NCBI GenBank assembly: GCA_039591075.1
Contig: JBDHEI010000007.1
Coordinates: 62,001 to 126,000 of the forward strand
From: JAOTVV01 sp039591075
Lineage (GTDB): Bacteria > Gemmatimonadota > Gemmatimonadetes > Gemmatimonadales > GWC2-71-9
DNA length: 64,000 bases
Direction of reading: 5' to 3'
The translations under genes were made by a program, and so were the position numbers. The first letter of the stretch is position 1, and every line of letters begins with the position of its first letter. Under the pieces are notes generated by a model. The model ran no database searches, had not been told where the DNA came from, and worked only from the letters and a program-made list of their open reading frames with translations. Below, one piece after another: positions 7,461 to 18,912 of this stretch.

Positions 7461-8224
7461 TCGTCTTCAATGACGTGTGCAAGCGTTTCGGGGCCAAGGA
7501 GGTCCTGAACGGGTTCTCGCTCGAGGTCCGGGATGGCGAGACGATGGTGATCATTGGTCACTCCGGTAGCGGCAAGAGCGTCGCTCTCAAGCACGTCGTC
7601 GGGTTGCTGAATCCCGACGCAGGCGACGTGCAAGTGGACGGTGCCGTGGTGCACGACCTGGACCGGGACGGCCTCACGGCCCTCCGTTCCGGGATTGGCT
7701 TCGTGTTCCAATTCGCGGCGCTCTTCGACTCGATGACGGTCCGCGAGAACCTTGAGCTGGGCCTCAAGCGCCAGCGGTTGGATCCGCGGGTCATCGAGGA
7801 GCGCGTCCACGAGTCCCTGGCCATGGTGGATCTCGAGGGCGCCGAAGACAAACTACCCGCCGAGCTGTCGGGGGGGATGCGGAAGCGAGTGGGGCTGGCC
7901 CGGGCAATCGCGCTCCGACCGCAGTACCTTCTGTATGACGAGCCGACCACGGGGCTCGACCCCGTCACTTCGGCCGTCATCAACCAGCTCATGGTGCGGA
8001 CGCGGGAGAAGCTCGGCGTGACGGGGATCGTCGTAACCCACGACATGACGAGTGCCTACACCGTGGGTGATCGGATCGCCATGCTGTACCGGGGGCAGGT
8101 GCGCCAAGTGGGGACCGTGGACCAGATCCGGCGCACGCACGATCCGATCGTGCGCCAGTTCATCGAGGGACGACCGGAGGCGGCAACGGACCTTCAGACC
8201 GCGCCGCCGGGAGTGGAGCGATGA
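7457..8224 (+). CDS. mlaF: MlaF-family ABC transporter ATP-binding protein
   Basis: The 255-residue ATPase powers the MlaE permease. It has Walker A GHSGSGKS (residues ~34-41), Q-loop FVFQFAALFDSM, signature LSGGMRKRVGLARA, Walker B YLLYDEPTTGLDP and the switch histidine in VVTHDM. It begins on a GTG that overlaps the mlaE stop and its end overlaps the mlaD ATG, so translation is coupled. Confidence 0.95.
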   Translation: MIVFNDVCKRFGAKEVLNGFSLEVRDGETMVIIGHSGSGKSVALKHVVGLLNPDAGDVQVDGAVVHDLDRDGLTALRSGIGFVFQFAALFDSMTVRENLELGLKRQRLDPRVIEERVHESLAMVDLEGAEDKLPAELSGGMRKRVGLARAIALRPQYLLYDEPTTGLDPVTSAVINQLMVRTREKLGVTGIVVTHDMTSAYTVGDRIAMLYRGQVRQVGTVDQIRRTHDPIVRQFIEGRPEAATDLQTAPPGVER

Positions 8225-9228
8225 AGCGACGCGACGAACTGATCGTCGGTGCGACCATCGTGTTCGCGGCGGTGGTCATTGCGGCCGGGGCCCTCTGGCT
8301 CTCCGACACACGTCTCGGGGGGTCCTCCGACTCATACCAGGCTCGGTTCAGGACCGTGGGCGGGCTCGGCGTCGGGAATCCCGTCGTGTTCCGCGGCGTG
8401 CGGGTGGGCCGGGTCGAGACGATCCGCCTGGCAGCAGACAACTGGGTCGAGACCGACCTGCGCGTCTATGCGGGGGTGCCGCTGCCGCCGCGTCCTGGCA
8501 TCATCGCGGCTTCTCGCTCGTTCTTCGGTGAATGGCAGGCCACGATCGTCGATCTCGAGCAGCCGACCGAAGATCCCAACGTGCGGGGCGACCTCGAGGA
8601 GGCGCTCGCCCTGGGTGGTGGTGTGTGGCCGGGCGCTACCCTGCCCGACATCGGTCAGCTGACGGCGCAGGCGGGCCGGGTTGCGGGAGACATCGCATCG
8701 ATCTCCTCGCGGATCCAGACGGTGTTCGATTCCAACGCGGTGATCGAGCTCCAGGATGCGATCCGCGACTTCACCGGCATTGCCGATAACATCAACCAGT
8801 TCACCCGGACCCAGACCGAGATCATGGGCGACGTGGGGGTGAACCTCCAGCAGGGATCCGACGTCCTCGCCGACGCCGCCCTTCGGCTGCAGTCTTCGCT
8901 CGCTCGTCTCGATTCGGCCACGTCGGCCGGTGAGCTGTCCTCGATCTTCGCCAACACGGCCGTGGCGTCCGAGCAGGCGCGGGGTGCGATGGAGGATGCC
9001 CGGGCCCTGATCGGTATCGTGCGTGCAAACGACTCGACCCTGGTTCGGCTCATCCAGGGGGCGGACTCGCTCATCGCTCGGCTCGAGCAGGGGACCGGCA
9101 CGTTGGGGCTCCTGGTGAGTGACTCCGCGCTCTACACCGAGGCCACGCTGACCGTGCGCCAGCTCCGGGCGCTCCTGGCCGACATCCAGGCGAACCCGCG
9201 CAAGTACTTCAAGTTCTCGGTGTTCTAG
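8221..9228 (+). CDS. mlaD: MlaD-family MCE substrate-binding protein
   Basis: The 335-residue protein has one N-terminal transmembrane anchor (residues ~8-27), then the MCE domain with VGGLGVGNPVVFRGVRVGRV and ADNWVETDLRVYAG. A long helical tail follows, rich in polar residues and with NINQFTRTQTEIMGDVG and similar heptad-like runs. It is expected to sit in the periplasm as a ring that passes lipid to or from the MlaE/MlaF core. It is longer than E. coli MlaD (about 183 residues) because of the tail. It is the last gene of the overlapping mlaE-mlaF-mlaD set; no mlaC or mlaB follows. Confidence 0.92.
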   Translation: MKRRDELIVGATIVFAAVVIAAGALWLSDTRLGGSSDSYQARFRTVGGLGVGNPVVFRGVRVGRVETIRLAADNWVETDLRVYAGVPLPPRPGIIAASRSFFGEWQATIVDLEQPTEDPNVRGDLEEALALGGGVWPGATLPDIGQLTAQAGRVAGDIASISSRIQTVFDSNAVIELQDAIRDFTGIADNINQFTRTQTEIMGDVGVNLQQGSDVLADAALRLQSSLARLDSATSAGELSSIFANTAVASEQARGAMEDARALIGIVRANDSTLVRLIQGADSLIARLEQGTGTLGLLVSDSALYTEATLTVRQLRALLADIQANPRKYFKFSVF

Positions 9229-9252
9229 GGTGGCCATGGGTACTCCCGGCTC

Positions 9253-9747
9253 ATGTCCCTCCTGCGTCCCGTCTCGCCCAACCACCGCGGCGTCGTGACG
9301 CCCAGGTCCCGCGCCAGACGCGAGACCAGTGCCGGTGGCGTCGTGGTGCGGTGCACCGACGACGGCCCCCGCATCCTGCTCATCCTCGACGGGTACAATA
9401 ACTGGGGGTTTCCCAAGGGCCATATCGATGAAGGGGAATTACCGGACGCGGCTGCCCGTCGCGAGATCTCCGAAGAGACCGGGCTCGGCGACCTGATTCT
9501 GCGCGCCCCGCTCGGCATGATCGACTGGTACTTCAAGATCGAAGGGCAACTCATCCACAAGTACTGCCACTACTTTCTGTTCGAGTCACGCGAGGGCAGC
9601 CCCCAGCCGCAGGCGGACGAGGGCATTCTCGATTGCCGGTGGTACCCGACCGACCAAGCCATCAAGACGATTTCCTACCGGAACGCCCGGGCCGTCCTGC
9701 GGACCGCCGTCCGAATGGTCCCGCAGTACTGCCATGCCGACCCCTGA
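9253..9747 (+). CDS. Nudix hydrolase
   Basis: The 164-residue protein carries a complete Nudix box, GHIDEGELPDAAARREISEE plus TGL, matching GX5EX7REUXEEXGU (residues ~56-78). These enzymes hydrolyse nucleoside diphosphates linked to other groups; the substrate cannot be told from sequence. The fold continues with WYFKIEGQLIHKYCHYFLF, a pattern seen in diadenosine polyphosphate- or NTP-type family members. It lies 24 nt after mlaD and just before the AraC-type regulator. Confidence 0.9.
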   Translation: MSLLRPVSPNHRGVVTPRSRARRETSAGGVVVRCTDDGPRILLILDGYNNWGFPKGHIDEGELPDAAARREISEETGLGDLILRAPLGMIDWYFKIEGQLIHKYCHYFLFESREGSPQPQADEGILDCRWYPTDQAIKTISYRNARAVLRTAVRMVPQYCHADP

Positions 9748-9759
9748 CCGACCCCGTCG

Positions 9760-10530
9760 ATGCCGCTCGTCCCCGTCGTGCACCGGAGCGAGGCCCTCAG
9801 GGCTGCCATCCGGCAGGGACTGCCGCGGCGTGGCTGGCGCGTGGAGCGCTGCGCGTCGGTCGAGCGGCTCGAAGGGGTGTTGCAGCGGCGGCTCGTGGAC
9901 GCGGTGGTCGTGGACGTGCGCACCGAGTGGGGTGAGACGCTGCGCCGGCTCATCGATCGGTTTCCGCGGATCCCGTTTTTTGCCCTCAGCGCGTTCCGGC
10001 CGGATGACGGAGCACTGCTGATCGACTGCGGGAGCGCGGGCATCGTGGGGGTGCTGGTGGAAGGGGTGGACGACGAGGCCGCCGGTGAGATGATCAGGGC
10101 CAGGGCAGCCTCCAGCCAGCGGCGGGCCGCCCTGGCCGACGCGCCGCGGGTGCTCCGCCTCACGGAGCCGCTCCAACTGCGGGCGTGGGAAGAAGTCCTT
10201 GCTCGCGTCGGGACCCGGACCACCACCGCCCACGTGGCACGAGCGCTTCGCCGAACCCGGGAGCACCTGTCCCGCGAGTTCGGTGCGGGGGGCGCTCCCA
10301 ACCTCAAACGCGTCATCGATCTCGCGCGCACCGCCTGGTCTGCGGACCTCCTCGCGAACCCGGGGTACACGGTGAGCACGGTGGCCCGCCTGCTCGACTT
10401 CGCCTCCCCCAGTCACCTCGCCGAATGCGCGCGCCGGGTGGCGGGTGTGACGCCCAGCGAGTTGCCCGCGCTCGGACCCAAAGGCGTCCTCGCGCGCTTC
10501 CTCAGAGGCCGTACCCGCAGCCGGCTCTGA
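9760..10530 (+). CDS. AraC-type transcriptional regulator with receiver-like N-domain
   Basis: The 256-residue protein has an N-terminal alpha/beta segment resembling a response-regulator receiver (DAVVVDVRTEWG, then FFALSAF, residues ~45-85). The C-terminal half is an AraC-like double helix-turn-helix (LLANPGYTVSTVARLLDFAS and HLAECARRVAGVTPSELPAL, residues ~200-240). The acidic pocket and the lysine of a true receiver are not clear, so phosphorylation is doubtful. No sensor kinase is adjacent. It starts 12 nt after the Nudix stop and is followed by a possible terminator and the F1 ATPase genes. Its target genes are unknown. Confidence 0.75.
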   Translation: MPLVPVVHRSEALRAAIRQGLPRRGWRVERCASVERLEGVLQRRLVDAVVVDVRTEWGETLRRLIDRFPRIPFFALSAFRPDDGALLIDCGSAGIVGVLVEGVDDEAAGEMIRARAASSQRRAALADAPRVLRLTEPLQLRAWEEVLARVGTRTTTAHVARALRRTREHLSREFGAGGAPNLKRVIDLARTAWSADLLANPGYTVSTVARLLDFASPSHLAECARRVAGVTPSELPALGPKGVLARFLRGRTRSRL

Positions 10531-10569
10531 GCTGGCGCTCGAGGGCTGCGTCCCGCCCTGCGCGTCGGA

Positions 10570-10603
10570 CTCGCAGGGTGGTTTCCGGGCCTGCGAGCGG
10601 CTA
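10570..10603 (+). terminator. Possible terminator after AraC-type gene
   Basis: CTCGCAGG (10570-10577) and CCTGCGAG (10590-10597) pair around a 12-nt loop, followed by CGGCTAATTT. The T-tract is short, so this is a moderate call. Confidence 0.4.
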
Positions 10604-10653
10604 ATTTCCACAGTCTTTGTCCGTTCATACCCACGCTTTTTCGATAGAGAACG

Positions 10654-12140
<1,487 letters not shown>

Positions 12141-12146
12141 GCGGTC

Positions 12147-13010
12147 ATGGCCAAGCCACGCGAGCTCCGACGCCGGATCAAGTCGGTCGAGAACACGCGC
12201 CAGATCACGAAGACGATGGAGATGGTGGCCACGTCGCGGTTGAAGCGCGCGCAGGACCGCGTGGTTGCCGCCCGTCCCTACGCGGAGGTGCTCGCTGACG
12301 TGATTGGCAGCCTGTACGAGCCCGGGCTGGCGGAGCGGTTCCCGATCCTGCGGCAACCGGGTGACCACGGCGGGCGCGTGGCGCTGGTGTTCATGACGAG
12401 CAATCGGGGTCTGTGCGGCGGGTTCAATGCCAACTTGATCCGCGAGGCGCAGGATCGGATGCTGGAGCTCGAGTCCCGCGGCCGCGAGGTCGAGCTGCAC
12501 GGAATTGGGCGAAAGGGGATCGGCTACTTCCGGTACATCGGTCGGAAACTCGTCTCGGCAAGGCAGGACATCGGCGATCGCCCCACCACGGAGCACGCCT
12601 TAGAGGTGATTCAGCCCCTGCTCGAGCGATTTGAGGGTGGGGAGCTGGACGCGGTCGAGGTCGTGTTCGCCAAGTTCATCAACCCGATTTCGACGCCCCC
12701 GACGCGGCTCGTGATTCTCCCGATCGTGACGCCGACCGGACGACAGCCGGTGAATTACCTGCTCCGCCCGTCGGCGGACGAGATCCTACGCGCCATCCTC
12801 CCGATGTATATCCAGAACCAGATGTATCGCGCGCTCGTCGAGACGGCCGCGTCGGAGCACGGTGCGCGCCGGACGGCGATGAAGAGCGCGACCGACAATG
12901 CAGGTGACATGATCGACTACCTCCGCCGCACGTACAATCGTGCGCGCCAAGCCCAGATTACGCAGGAGATCGCGGAGATCGTGGGTGGGGCGGAGGCGCT
13001 GAAAGGATAA
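12147..13010 (+). CDS. atpG: ATP synthase F1 gamma subunit
   Basis: The 287-residue gamma subunit is the central rotor shaft of F1. It shows the N-terminal helix RRRIKSVENTRQITKTMEMV, the SNRGLCGGFN motif (residues ~86-95) and the C-terminal helix ending in RQAQITQEIAEIVGGAEAL. It lies 6 nt after atpA and 11 nt before atpD. Its length is typical. Confidence 0.96.
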   Translation: MAKPRELRRRIKSVENTRQITKTMEMVATSRLKRAQDRVVAARPYAEVLADVIGSLYEPGLAERFPILRQPGDHGGRVALVFMTSNRGLCGGFNANLIREAQDRMLELESRGREVELHGIGRKGIGYFRYIGRKLVSARQDIGDRPTTEHALEVIQPLLERFEGGELDAVEVVFAKFINPISTPPTRLVILPIVTPTGRQPVNYLLRPSADEILRAILPMYIQNQMYRALVETAASEHGARRTAMKSATDNAGDMIDYLRRTYNRARQAQITQEIAEIVGGAEALKG

Positions 13011-13021
13011 CGAGGAACCCA

Positions 13022-14440
<1,419 letters not shown>

Positions 14441-14448
14441 GTGACGTG

Positions 14449-14703
14449 ATGCGAATCACGGTCATTTCGCCAGAACGTGCCATTTATGACGGCGACGCCA
14501 CCGCGGTTCGGGCGCCGGCCTACGACGGATTGGTCGGCATCCTGCCAGGCCACGCGCCGTTCGTGACGTTGCTGGGTGAAGGAGTGCTCACCGTCGAGAA
14601 CGGCGGCGAGCGACACGAGTTCCAGGTACGGCAGGGGTTTCTGCAGGTGGTCGAAGGGGTGGTGCGGGTCGTGGCAGAGCACGCCGAGAAGTTGAAGGCA
14701 TGA
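14449..14703 (+). CDS. atpC: ATP synthase epsilon subunit, short form
   Basis: The 84-residue protein is the N-terminal beta-sandwich domain of epsilon only (MRITVISPERAIYDGDA, GLVGILPGHAPFV, residues 1-35). The C-terminal two-helix domain that inhibits ATP hydrolysis in many species is absent. The start may be ATG at 14449 or the GTG just before it at 14446. It ends the F1 gene set. Confidence 0.9.
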   Translation: MRITVISPERAIYDGDATAVRAPAYDGLVGILPGHAPFVTLLGEGVLTVENGGERHEFQVRQGFLQVVEGVVRVVAEHAEKLKA

Positions 14704-14776
14704 CGGAACGGGTGTCGGCATAGTGCCGGTGTCCGAGTTGGATTGGCATCAACCTTTGTTGGAGTGGTGTGACACT

Positions 14777-15379
14777 ATGAAGCGTGCAACGATCATGACT
14801 CTCTGTGCCTTCTTTGTGGGCGCCGGCACGGCCGCGGCACAGAGCACTGGTATGCCGTCGTTCAACGCGCCGTACCGCGCGTTTCAGAGCCACGAGTTCG
14901 GTGGGACCCTGAGCTTTCCCGAGGGGGGTGCCACTGGGATTGAGGGTCAGTACAAGTTTGGGTACAGGACGTGGGACGTGGGCCTCCGCGGCGGGATCCT
15001 CGACGTCGATGCCCCGGCCGACGACGTGGTGTTGCTCGGCGCGACGGGCCGAGTCCGCGTGCTGACGCACTCGCGGGACTTCCCGTTCGACGGCGCTTTC
15101 ATCCTGGGTGCCGGTACGCAGGACTTCGACAACCTGATCATGCCCATCGGCTTGTCGCTGGGCCGCCGGGTCAACATCGAGAACTCGTCGGTGAGCATCG
15201 TCCCGTACGGCCAGCCCACGCTGTTCATGGTGTTCGACAACAACGATCTCAATGACACGGTCAATTTTGCCCTTGGGCTGGGCGTCGACGTGCGGTTCGG
15301 GAATACATTCGACCTTCGGGCGAGCTTCGGTGTTGGGGATGTCGAGGGGTTCGCCGTGAGCGTCGTTTGGGTGCGGTAA
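14777..15379 (+). CDS. Outer-membrane beta-barrel protein, unknown
   Basis: The 200-residue protein has a signal peptide (MKRATIMTLCAFFVGAGTAAAQ) followed by alternating hydrophobic/polar strands with glycines. Examples are DVGLRGGILDVDAP, RVNIENSSVSIVPYG and FDLRASFGVGDVEGFAVSVVWV, and the aromatic-rich ending is typical of small outer-membrane barrels. ATG at 14777 is chosen because it begins the signal peptide; an upstream ATG at 14723 would add 18 residues. A GGAG lies 12 nt upstream. No specific function is recognisable. Confidence 0.65.
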   Translation: MKRATIMTLCAFFVGAGTAAAQSTGMPSFNAPYRAFQSHEFGGTLSFPEGGATGIEGQYKFGYRTWDVGLRGGILDVDAPADDVVLLGATGRVRVLTHSRDFPFDGAFILGAGTQDFDNLIMPIGLSLGRRVNIENSSVSIVPYGQPTLFMVFDNNDLNDTVNFALGLGVDVRFGNTFDLRASFGVGDVEGFAVSVVWVR

Positions 15380-15471
15380 GAACGATGTGTTTGTGCGTAA
15401 GTCATTAGCTTGCAACCGGTTAGCTTCTTTGCCGGCAGAGTGTCGTGGCCGGTTGAAAATTGCGCTCGGTA

Positions 15472-15499
15472 TTGACTAACTCGGCGGCATTGCTAAGGT
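15472..15499 (+). promoter_or_regulatory. Promoter before outer-membrane protein gene
   Basis: TTGACT (15472-15477) and TAAGGT (15494-15499) are separated by 16 nt, in a locally AT-richer stretch. The start codon of the next gene is about 84 nt downstream of the -10 element. Confidence 0.55.
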
Positions 15500-15582
15500 T
15501 TATGCGCAATTTGGGTACGGGGCCGGCCGAGAGGCGGTCGGCGCCGTAAAAACAACGCCTCTGAACTCTCAAGGAGAGTGAG

Positions 15583-16278
15583 ATGAAGAAGCTGATTGGT
15601 GGTATCACCCTCGCGCTGGTCCTGGTCGGCCTGTCGGCCGCCCCCGCCGCGGCGCAGCTGCACGGGAACGCGGTCTATCCGGCAATGCCGGGAACCGGCG
15701 TCACGGTCGCTGCCGACGTCGCGCTCGGAGTGAATGACGACGCGAAGATCTCGGGGACGGCCGGTCTCGAGTCGCCGATGTTCATCGGTGGCCGGGTCAC
15801 GCTCGGCCTGCCCATGTTCAGCGTCTGGGCCGGCGCCGGTCCGACCGGCATGGGTGTCGACGGTGTCGATTCCGAGATCACGTTCGGCGGCGGTGCGGGC
15901 TTCCACGTGCTGAACGCGCCCATGATGCCGGTCACGGTGTCGATTCAGGCCGGTGTTGGGTACTTGAGCGAGACCGGTGCGTCCCTGCTCAATGTGACCG
16001 GCGGTCCCCTGATCGTCATCAACGTGCCCAGCCCCGGCGTTAGCGTGAAGCCGTGGCTGATGCCGCGGGTCCAGATGCAGCGGATCAGCATCGACGGCCT
16101 TGGCAGTGATTCGGAAGTTGGCTTCGGCGCTTCCGGCGGCCTCATGGTCACCGCCCCCATGGGAATCGGTGTCCACGCGACGCTCGATTGGTATACGATC
16201 GGCGATCCGTCGATAAAGCCGCTGCACGTGTCCGGTGGTTTGCACTACAAGATCACGGTGCCCAGCCTCGGCATGTAA
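15583..16278 (+). CDS. Outer-membrane beta-barrel protein, unknown
   Basis: The 231-residue protein begins with a clean signal peptide (MKKLIGGITLALVLVGL, cleaved after AAA-Q). It then has amphipathic glycine-rich strands such as FIGGRVTLGLPMFSVWAGAG, VTVSIQAGVGYLSE and GVHATLDWYTIG. It is preceded by a strong Shine-Dalgarno (AAGGAG) and its own promoter, and followed by a strong terminator. It is therefore a monocistronic and probably well-expressed gene. It is a paralogue-like neighbour of the barrel protein upstream but not clearly similar in sequence. Confidence 0.7.
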   Translation: MKKLIGGITLALVLVGLSAAPAAAQLHGNAVYPAMPGTGVTVAADVALGVNDDAKISGTAGLESPMFIGGRVTLGLPMFSVWAGAGPTGMGVDGVDSEITFGGGAGFHVLNAPMMPVTVSIQAGVGYLSETGASLLNVTGGPLIVINVPSPGVSVKPWLMPRVQMQRISIDGLGSDSEVGFGASGGLMVTAPMGIGVHATLDWYTIGDPSIKPLHVSGGLHYKITVPSLGM

Positions 16279-16309
16279 GGTTTCCTTCCAGCGAGCGCTG
16301 AGGTAGCTT

Positions 16310-16353
16310 GTCGGGGCGCTTCGGGGTCCACCCGAAGCGCCCCGACTTGTTGT
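16310..16353 (+). terminator. Strong intrinsic terminator
   Basis: A perfect 16-bp stem (16310-16325 with 16331-16346) closes a 5-nt loop (GTCCA) and is followed by TTGTTGT. It ends the outer-membrane protein transcript. Confidence 0.85.
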
Positions 16354-16388
16354 AGCGCTCGATCACGCCACGTACCACTACGAGATCC

Positions 16389-16754
16389 ATGCGACGTCGC
16401 TTCCTATCCCTGTTGGCATTGTGCTCCGTGCTCAGCGCCGGGGCGTGCGTCCAGACCTTCGATGCGACCGCACTCGGCGTCGAGGCGACGATGGCCTCGC
16501 CGCCTGCCACGCAGTCCCAAGGCGAGGAGTTCCGGGTGAACCGCAAAGCGGTCTACCTCCTCTGGGGCATGCTCCGCGCCTCAAATCCCTCGTTGCAAGA
16601 GGCGCTCGCCTCACAGGTCGCCGGTACGGAGCGGGTCACCGACCTGCGCATCAAGGTGCGGAGCCGCTGGTCCGACGTGCTCTTCACCGTGCTCACGGTG
16701 GGGCTCGTCGCGCCCCGTACGGTGACCTATGAGGGTGTAGTTGTGGGTCAGTAG
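16389..16754 (+). CDS. Small lipoprotein, unknown
   Basis: The 121-residue protein has a lipobox at LSAGAC (residues ~15-20). The mature part contains KAVYLLWGMLRASNPSLQ and a hydrophobic stretch VLFTVLTVGLVAPRTVTYEG, reminiscent of small Bor-like lipoproteins. I do not claim that assignment. It lies between the terminator and the convergent waaA gene. Confidence 0.55.
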   Translation: MRRRFLSLLALCSVLSAGACVQTFDATALGVEATMASPPATQSQGEEFRVNRKAVYLLWGMLRASNPSLQEALASQVAGTERVTDLRIKVRSRWSDVLFTVLTVGLVAPRTVTYEGVVVGQ

Positions 16755-16837
16755 GGAGCCGGGCCCGAAGGTCCGCTGCCCCACCCCACCGTCGAGCGCC
16801 ACCTACGGAGACGACAGGATCATACCCAACCGGCGCT

Positions 16838-18142
16838 TCATGGAACGCTCCGGGGATGGGGGATGCCCGCCAGCATAGCGGGACCGACGAGGCGGACAAG
16901 CTGGGTGACGGTTGCCGCCGATGCGCCGCCGCGCACGATGCTGCGGGCGGAGAGTCCAGCATGATGCCGATCCACGGAGTCGGTGATCCACCTGTGCCAG
17001 ATCGCGGCGAGAACCTCATCGGCCCCACGTGGGGGAAGGGCAGACCCGCCACCGGCCTCGAGCAGGTCGATCGCATCGCGAGACTGCTGGTGCATTGGCC
17101 CAATCACGATCGGCACCCCATAGACGGCCGGCTCGATGACCGCATGGAGGTCGTTGCGGCTGAAGCCGCCGCCCACGTAGGCGGCATCGGCCAGGGGGTA
17201 GAGGTCGAAGAGCATCCCACCGACGGTGACGAGCACGCAGTGCGCGGTGGGCGCACGGTCCGGGCAGCTCCACTCCTCCATGCCAATGCCGATGGCGGCA
17301 GCCCGCCGGCGCAGCCGGTCGAGGTCGCGGTCTGTCGCCGAGTGCGGGACAAGGAGGAATCGCGTGGCCGGATGTGCGATGCTCAAGGCCTTCGCGGCTC
17401 GGAGGAACACACGCTCATCGGACGGCTCGAGGCTCCCACCCACGATGACGGCGTGGCCCTCCGCCCACGGGAGGAGCGTGCGCGTGGCGCGGAATTCCGG
17501 AACGCGCTCCACCACCGCGTCATGTCGTGGATCTCCGGTGACCTGGACGCTTCCCGGTCGCGCCCCGAGGCGGCGCCAGCGTGCCGCGTCCGCATCACTC
17601 ACCGCCCCGATCCACGAAACGGAAGGGAGCGCGCGGGCGTAGAGAGAACGGGCGGGGAGGGAGAGCCGGCGACTCCGCGGCGCCACAGTGGCACCCGCGA
17701 TCGCGACGGGAATCTCTGCGGCGACGCTCTGCTCCACGAACTCGGGCCACAGGTCGCCGCGCGAGAAGACCACGAGGTCGGGGCGCACGGCGTCGAGCAC
17801 GGCGCGGATCGGCGTCGGCTCGTCGAGCGGCAGATAGTCGGCGTGGACGCGCTCAAAGGCTGGTGGCCAGCCCGAGACGGACGGAGAGGTATGGGAGTGG
17901 ACCACCGTGAGCCCCGGCACGGCCGATCGCAGGCGACGCACGACAGGGCCGGCCGCGAGTGCCTCGCCCACCGACGCGGCATGGACCCAGAGCAGTGGAC
18001 CGTCCGGCCGATGCGTCCGGGCCCAGGTCACCCAGCGGGCGGTCGCTTGGCGGCGACCCGCAAGCGCGGTACGGAGCGTCCCCCGCGGCAGTGGAAGCCG
18101 GTGGACGATCCGGGAAACCCAGTGATAGGCGGCACGGTACAT
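16838..18142 (-). CDS. waaA: 3-deoxy-D-manno-octulosonic acid (Kdo) transferase
   Basis: The 434-residue GT30 glycosyltransferase adds Kdo to lipid IVA at the inner membrane, the first core step of LPS. Visible are WVHAASVGEALAAGPVV with the catalytic glutamate of the VGE motif (residue ~60), GGSLEPSDERVFLRAAK and the C-terminal nucleotide-sugar site LADAAYVGGGFSRNDLHAVIEP. It is about the usual length (420-430). It is divergent from the CAAX-type protease gene with 29 nt between their starts. It is the main evidence for an LPS-bearing outer membrane. Confidence 0.93.
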   Translation of the reverse strand: MYRAAYHWVSRIVHRLPLPRGTLRTALAGRRQATARWVTWARTHRPDGPLLWVHAASVGEALAAGPVVRRLRSAVPGLTVVHSHTSPSVSGWPPAFERVHADYLPLDEPTPIRAVLDAVRPDLVVFSRGDLWPEFVEQSVAAEIPVAIAGATVAPRSRRLSLPARSLYARALPSVSWIGAVSDADAARWRRLGARPGSVQVTGDPRHDAVVERVPEFRATRTLLPWAEGHAVIVGGSLEPSDERVFLRAAKALSIAHPATRFLLVPHSATDRDLDRLRRRAAAIGIGMEEWSCPDRAPTAHCVLVTVGGMLFDLYPLADAAYVGGGFSRNDLHAVIEPAVYGVPIVIGPMHQQSRDAIDLLEAGGGSALPPRGADEVLAAIWHRWITDSVDRHHAGLSARSIVRGGASAATVTQLVRLVGPAMLAGIPHPRSVP

Positions 18143-18171
18143 ACGATGGTGATCCTGATAGCTTACGGGCT

Positions 18172-18912
18172 ATGACGATGCAACAGTACTTCCGCACGAG
18201 CCGCGAGGCACGCTATAGCGTGTTGTTTGCGTTCCCGCTGTTGCTGCTCTATGAGGGACTCGCAGCCGTGATGTCGGGGTCGGCTGTCGCGGGGGTGCGC
18301 AACGGCGCCGACGTGCTGCTCAAGACGCTGTTCCTGAGCCTCGGTGGGCGGTGGGGGCTCCTCGTGTTCGGCGTCCTGTTCGTGAGCGTCGGTGGCTGGA
18401 TCGTGTGGCGCGACAACCGGCAGCGTCGGTCGCCGATCAACACCCGCATCTTTCTCGGGATGTTCGGCGAGAGCATCCTGTATGCCGCGTTCTTCGGTCA
18501 GACCGTGGCGCTCCTCACGGGTTGGCTCCTGCAAGGGGGACCGTCCCTTGTGGTACAGGTGGGAGGCCCGGTGGCGTCCCTGCCCCTCGGCACACAGCTC
18601 GTGGTGTCGCTCGGAGCGGGGATCTACGAGGAGCTGGTGTTTCGGGTGTTGCTCGTCTCGGGGCTGCTCGCGCTGGGACTGCGGTTCGGGTGGAAGCAAC
18701 CGGTGGCGGTGGGTGTGGCCGTCGTCGCGAGCGCGCTCATCTTCAGTGCGTTCCACTACGTGGGTCCCTACGGGGATCCGTTCACGACTCCCTCGTTCAC
18801 TTTTCGCGCCATCGCCGGCTTGCTCCTGAGCGCGCTCTACGTATTCCGCGGGTTCGGCGTCGCCGCGTGGACCCACGCGCTGTACGACGTGGGCCTGGCC
18901 CTGTTGAGCTAA
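18172..18912 (+). CDS. CPBP-family (CAAX/Abi) membrane metalloprotease
   Basis: The 246-residue polytopic membrane protein has the three conserved motifs of CPBP intramembrane proteases: EELVFR (motif 1, around residue 152), FSAFHYVG (motif 2) and WTHALYD near the C-terminus (motif 3). Members include Rce1-like proteases and bacterial Abi proteins, with diverse or unknown substrates. ATG at 18172 begins a short hydrophilic leader before the first helix. The stop overlaps the convergent DsbA-like gene by 4 nt. Confidence 0.88.
   Translation: MTMQQYFRTSREARYSVLFAFPLLLLYEGLAAVMSGSAVAGVRNGADVLLKTLFLSLGGRWGLLVFGVLFVSVGGWIVWRDNRQRRSPINTRIFLGMFGESILYAAFFGQTVALLTGWLLQGGPSLVVQVGGPVASLPLGTQLVVSLGAGIYEELVFRVLLVSGLLALGLRFGWKQPVAVGVAVVASALIFSAFHYVGPYGDPFTTPSFTFRAIAGLLLSALYVFRGFGVAAWTHALYDVGLALLS

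Noticed and set aside
15413..15455. Inverted repeat CAACCGG/CCGGTTG followed by AAAATTG, as a terminator
   Set aside because: The arms are only 7 bp with a loop of about 29 nt, so folding as an intrinsic terminator is weak.
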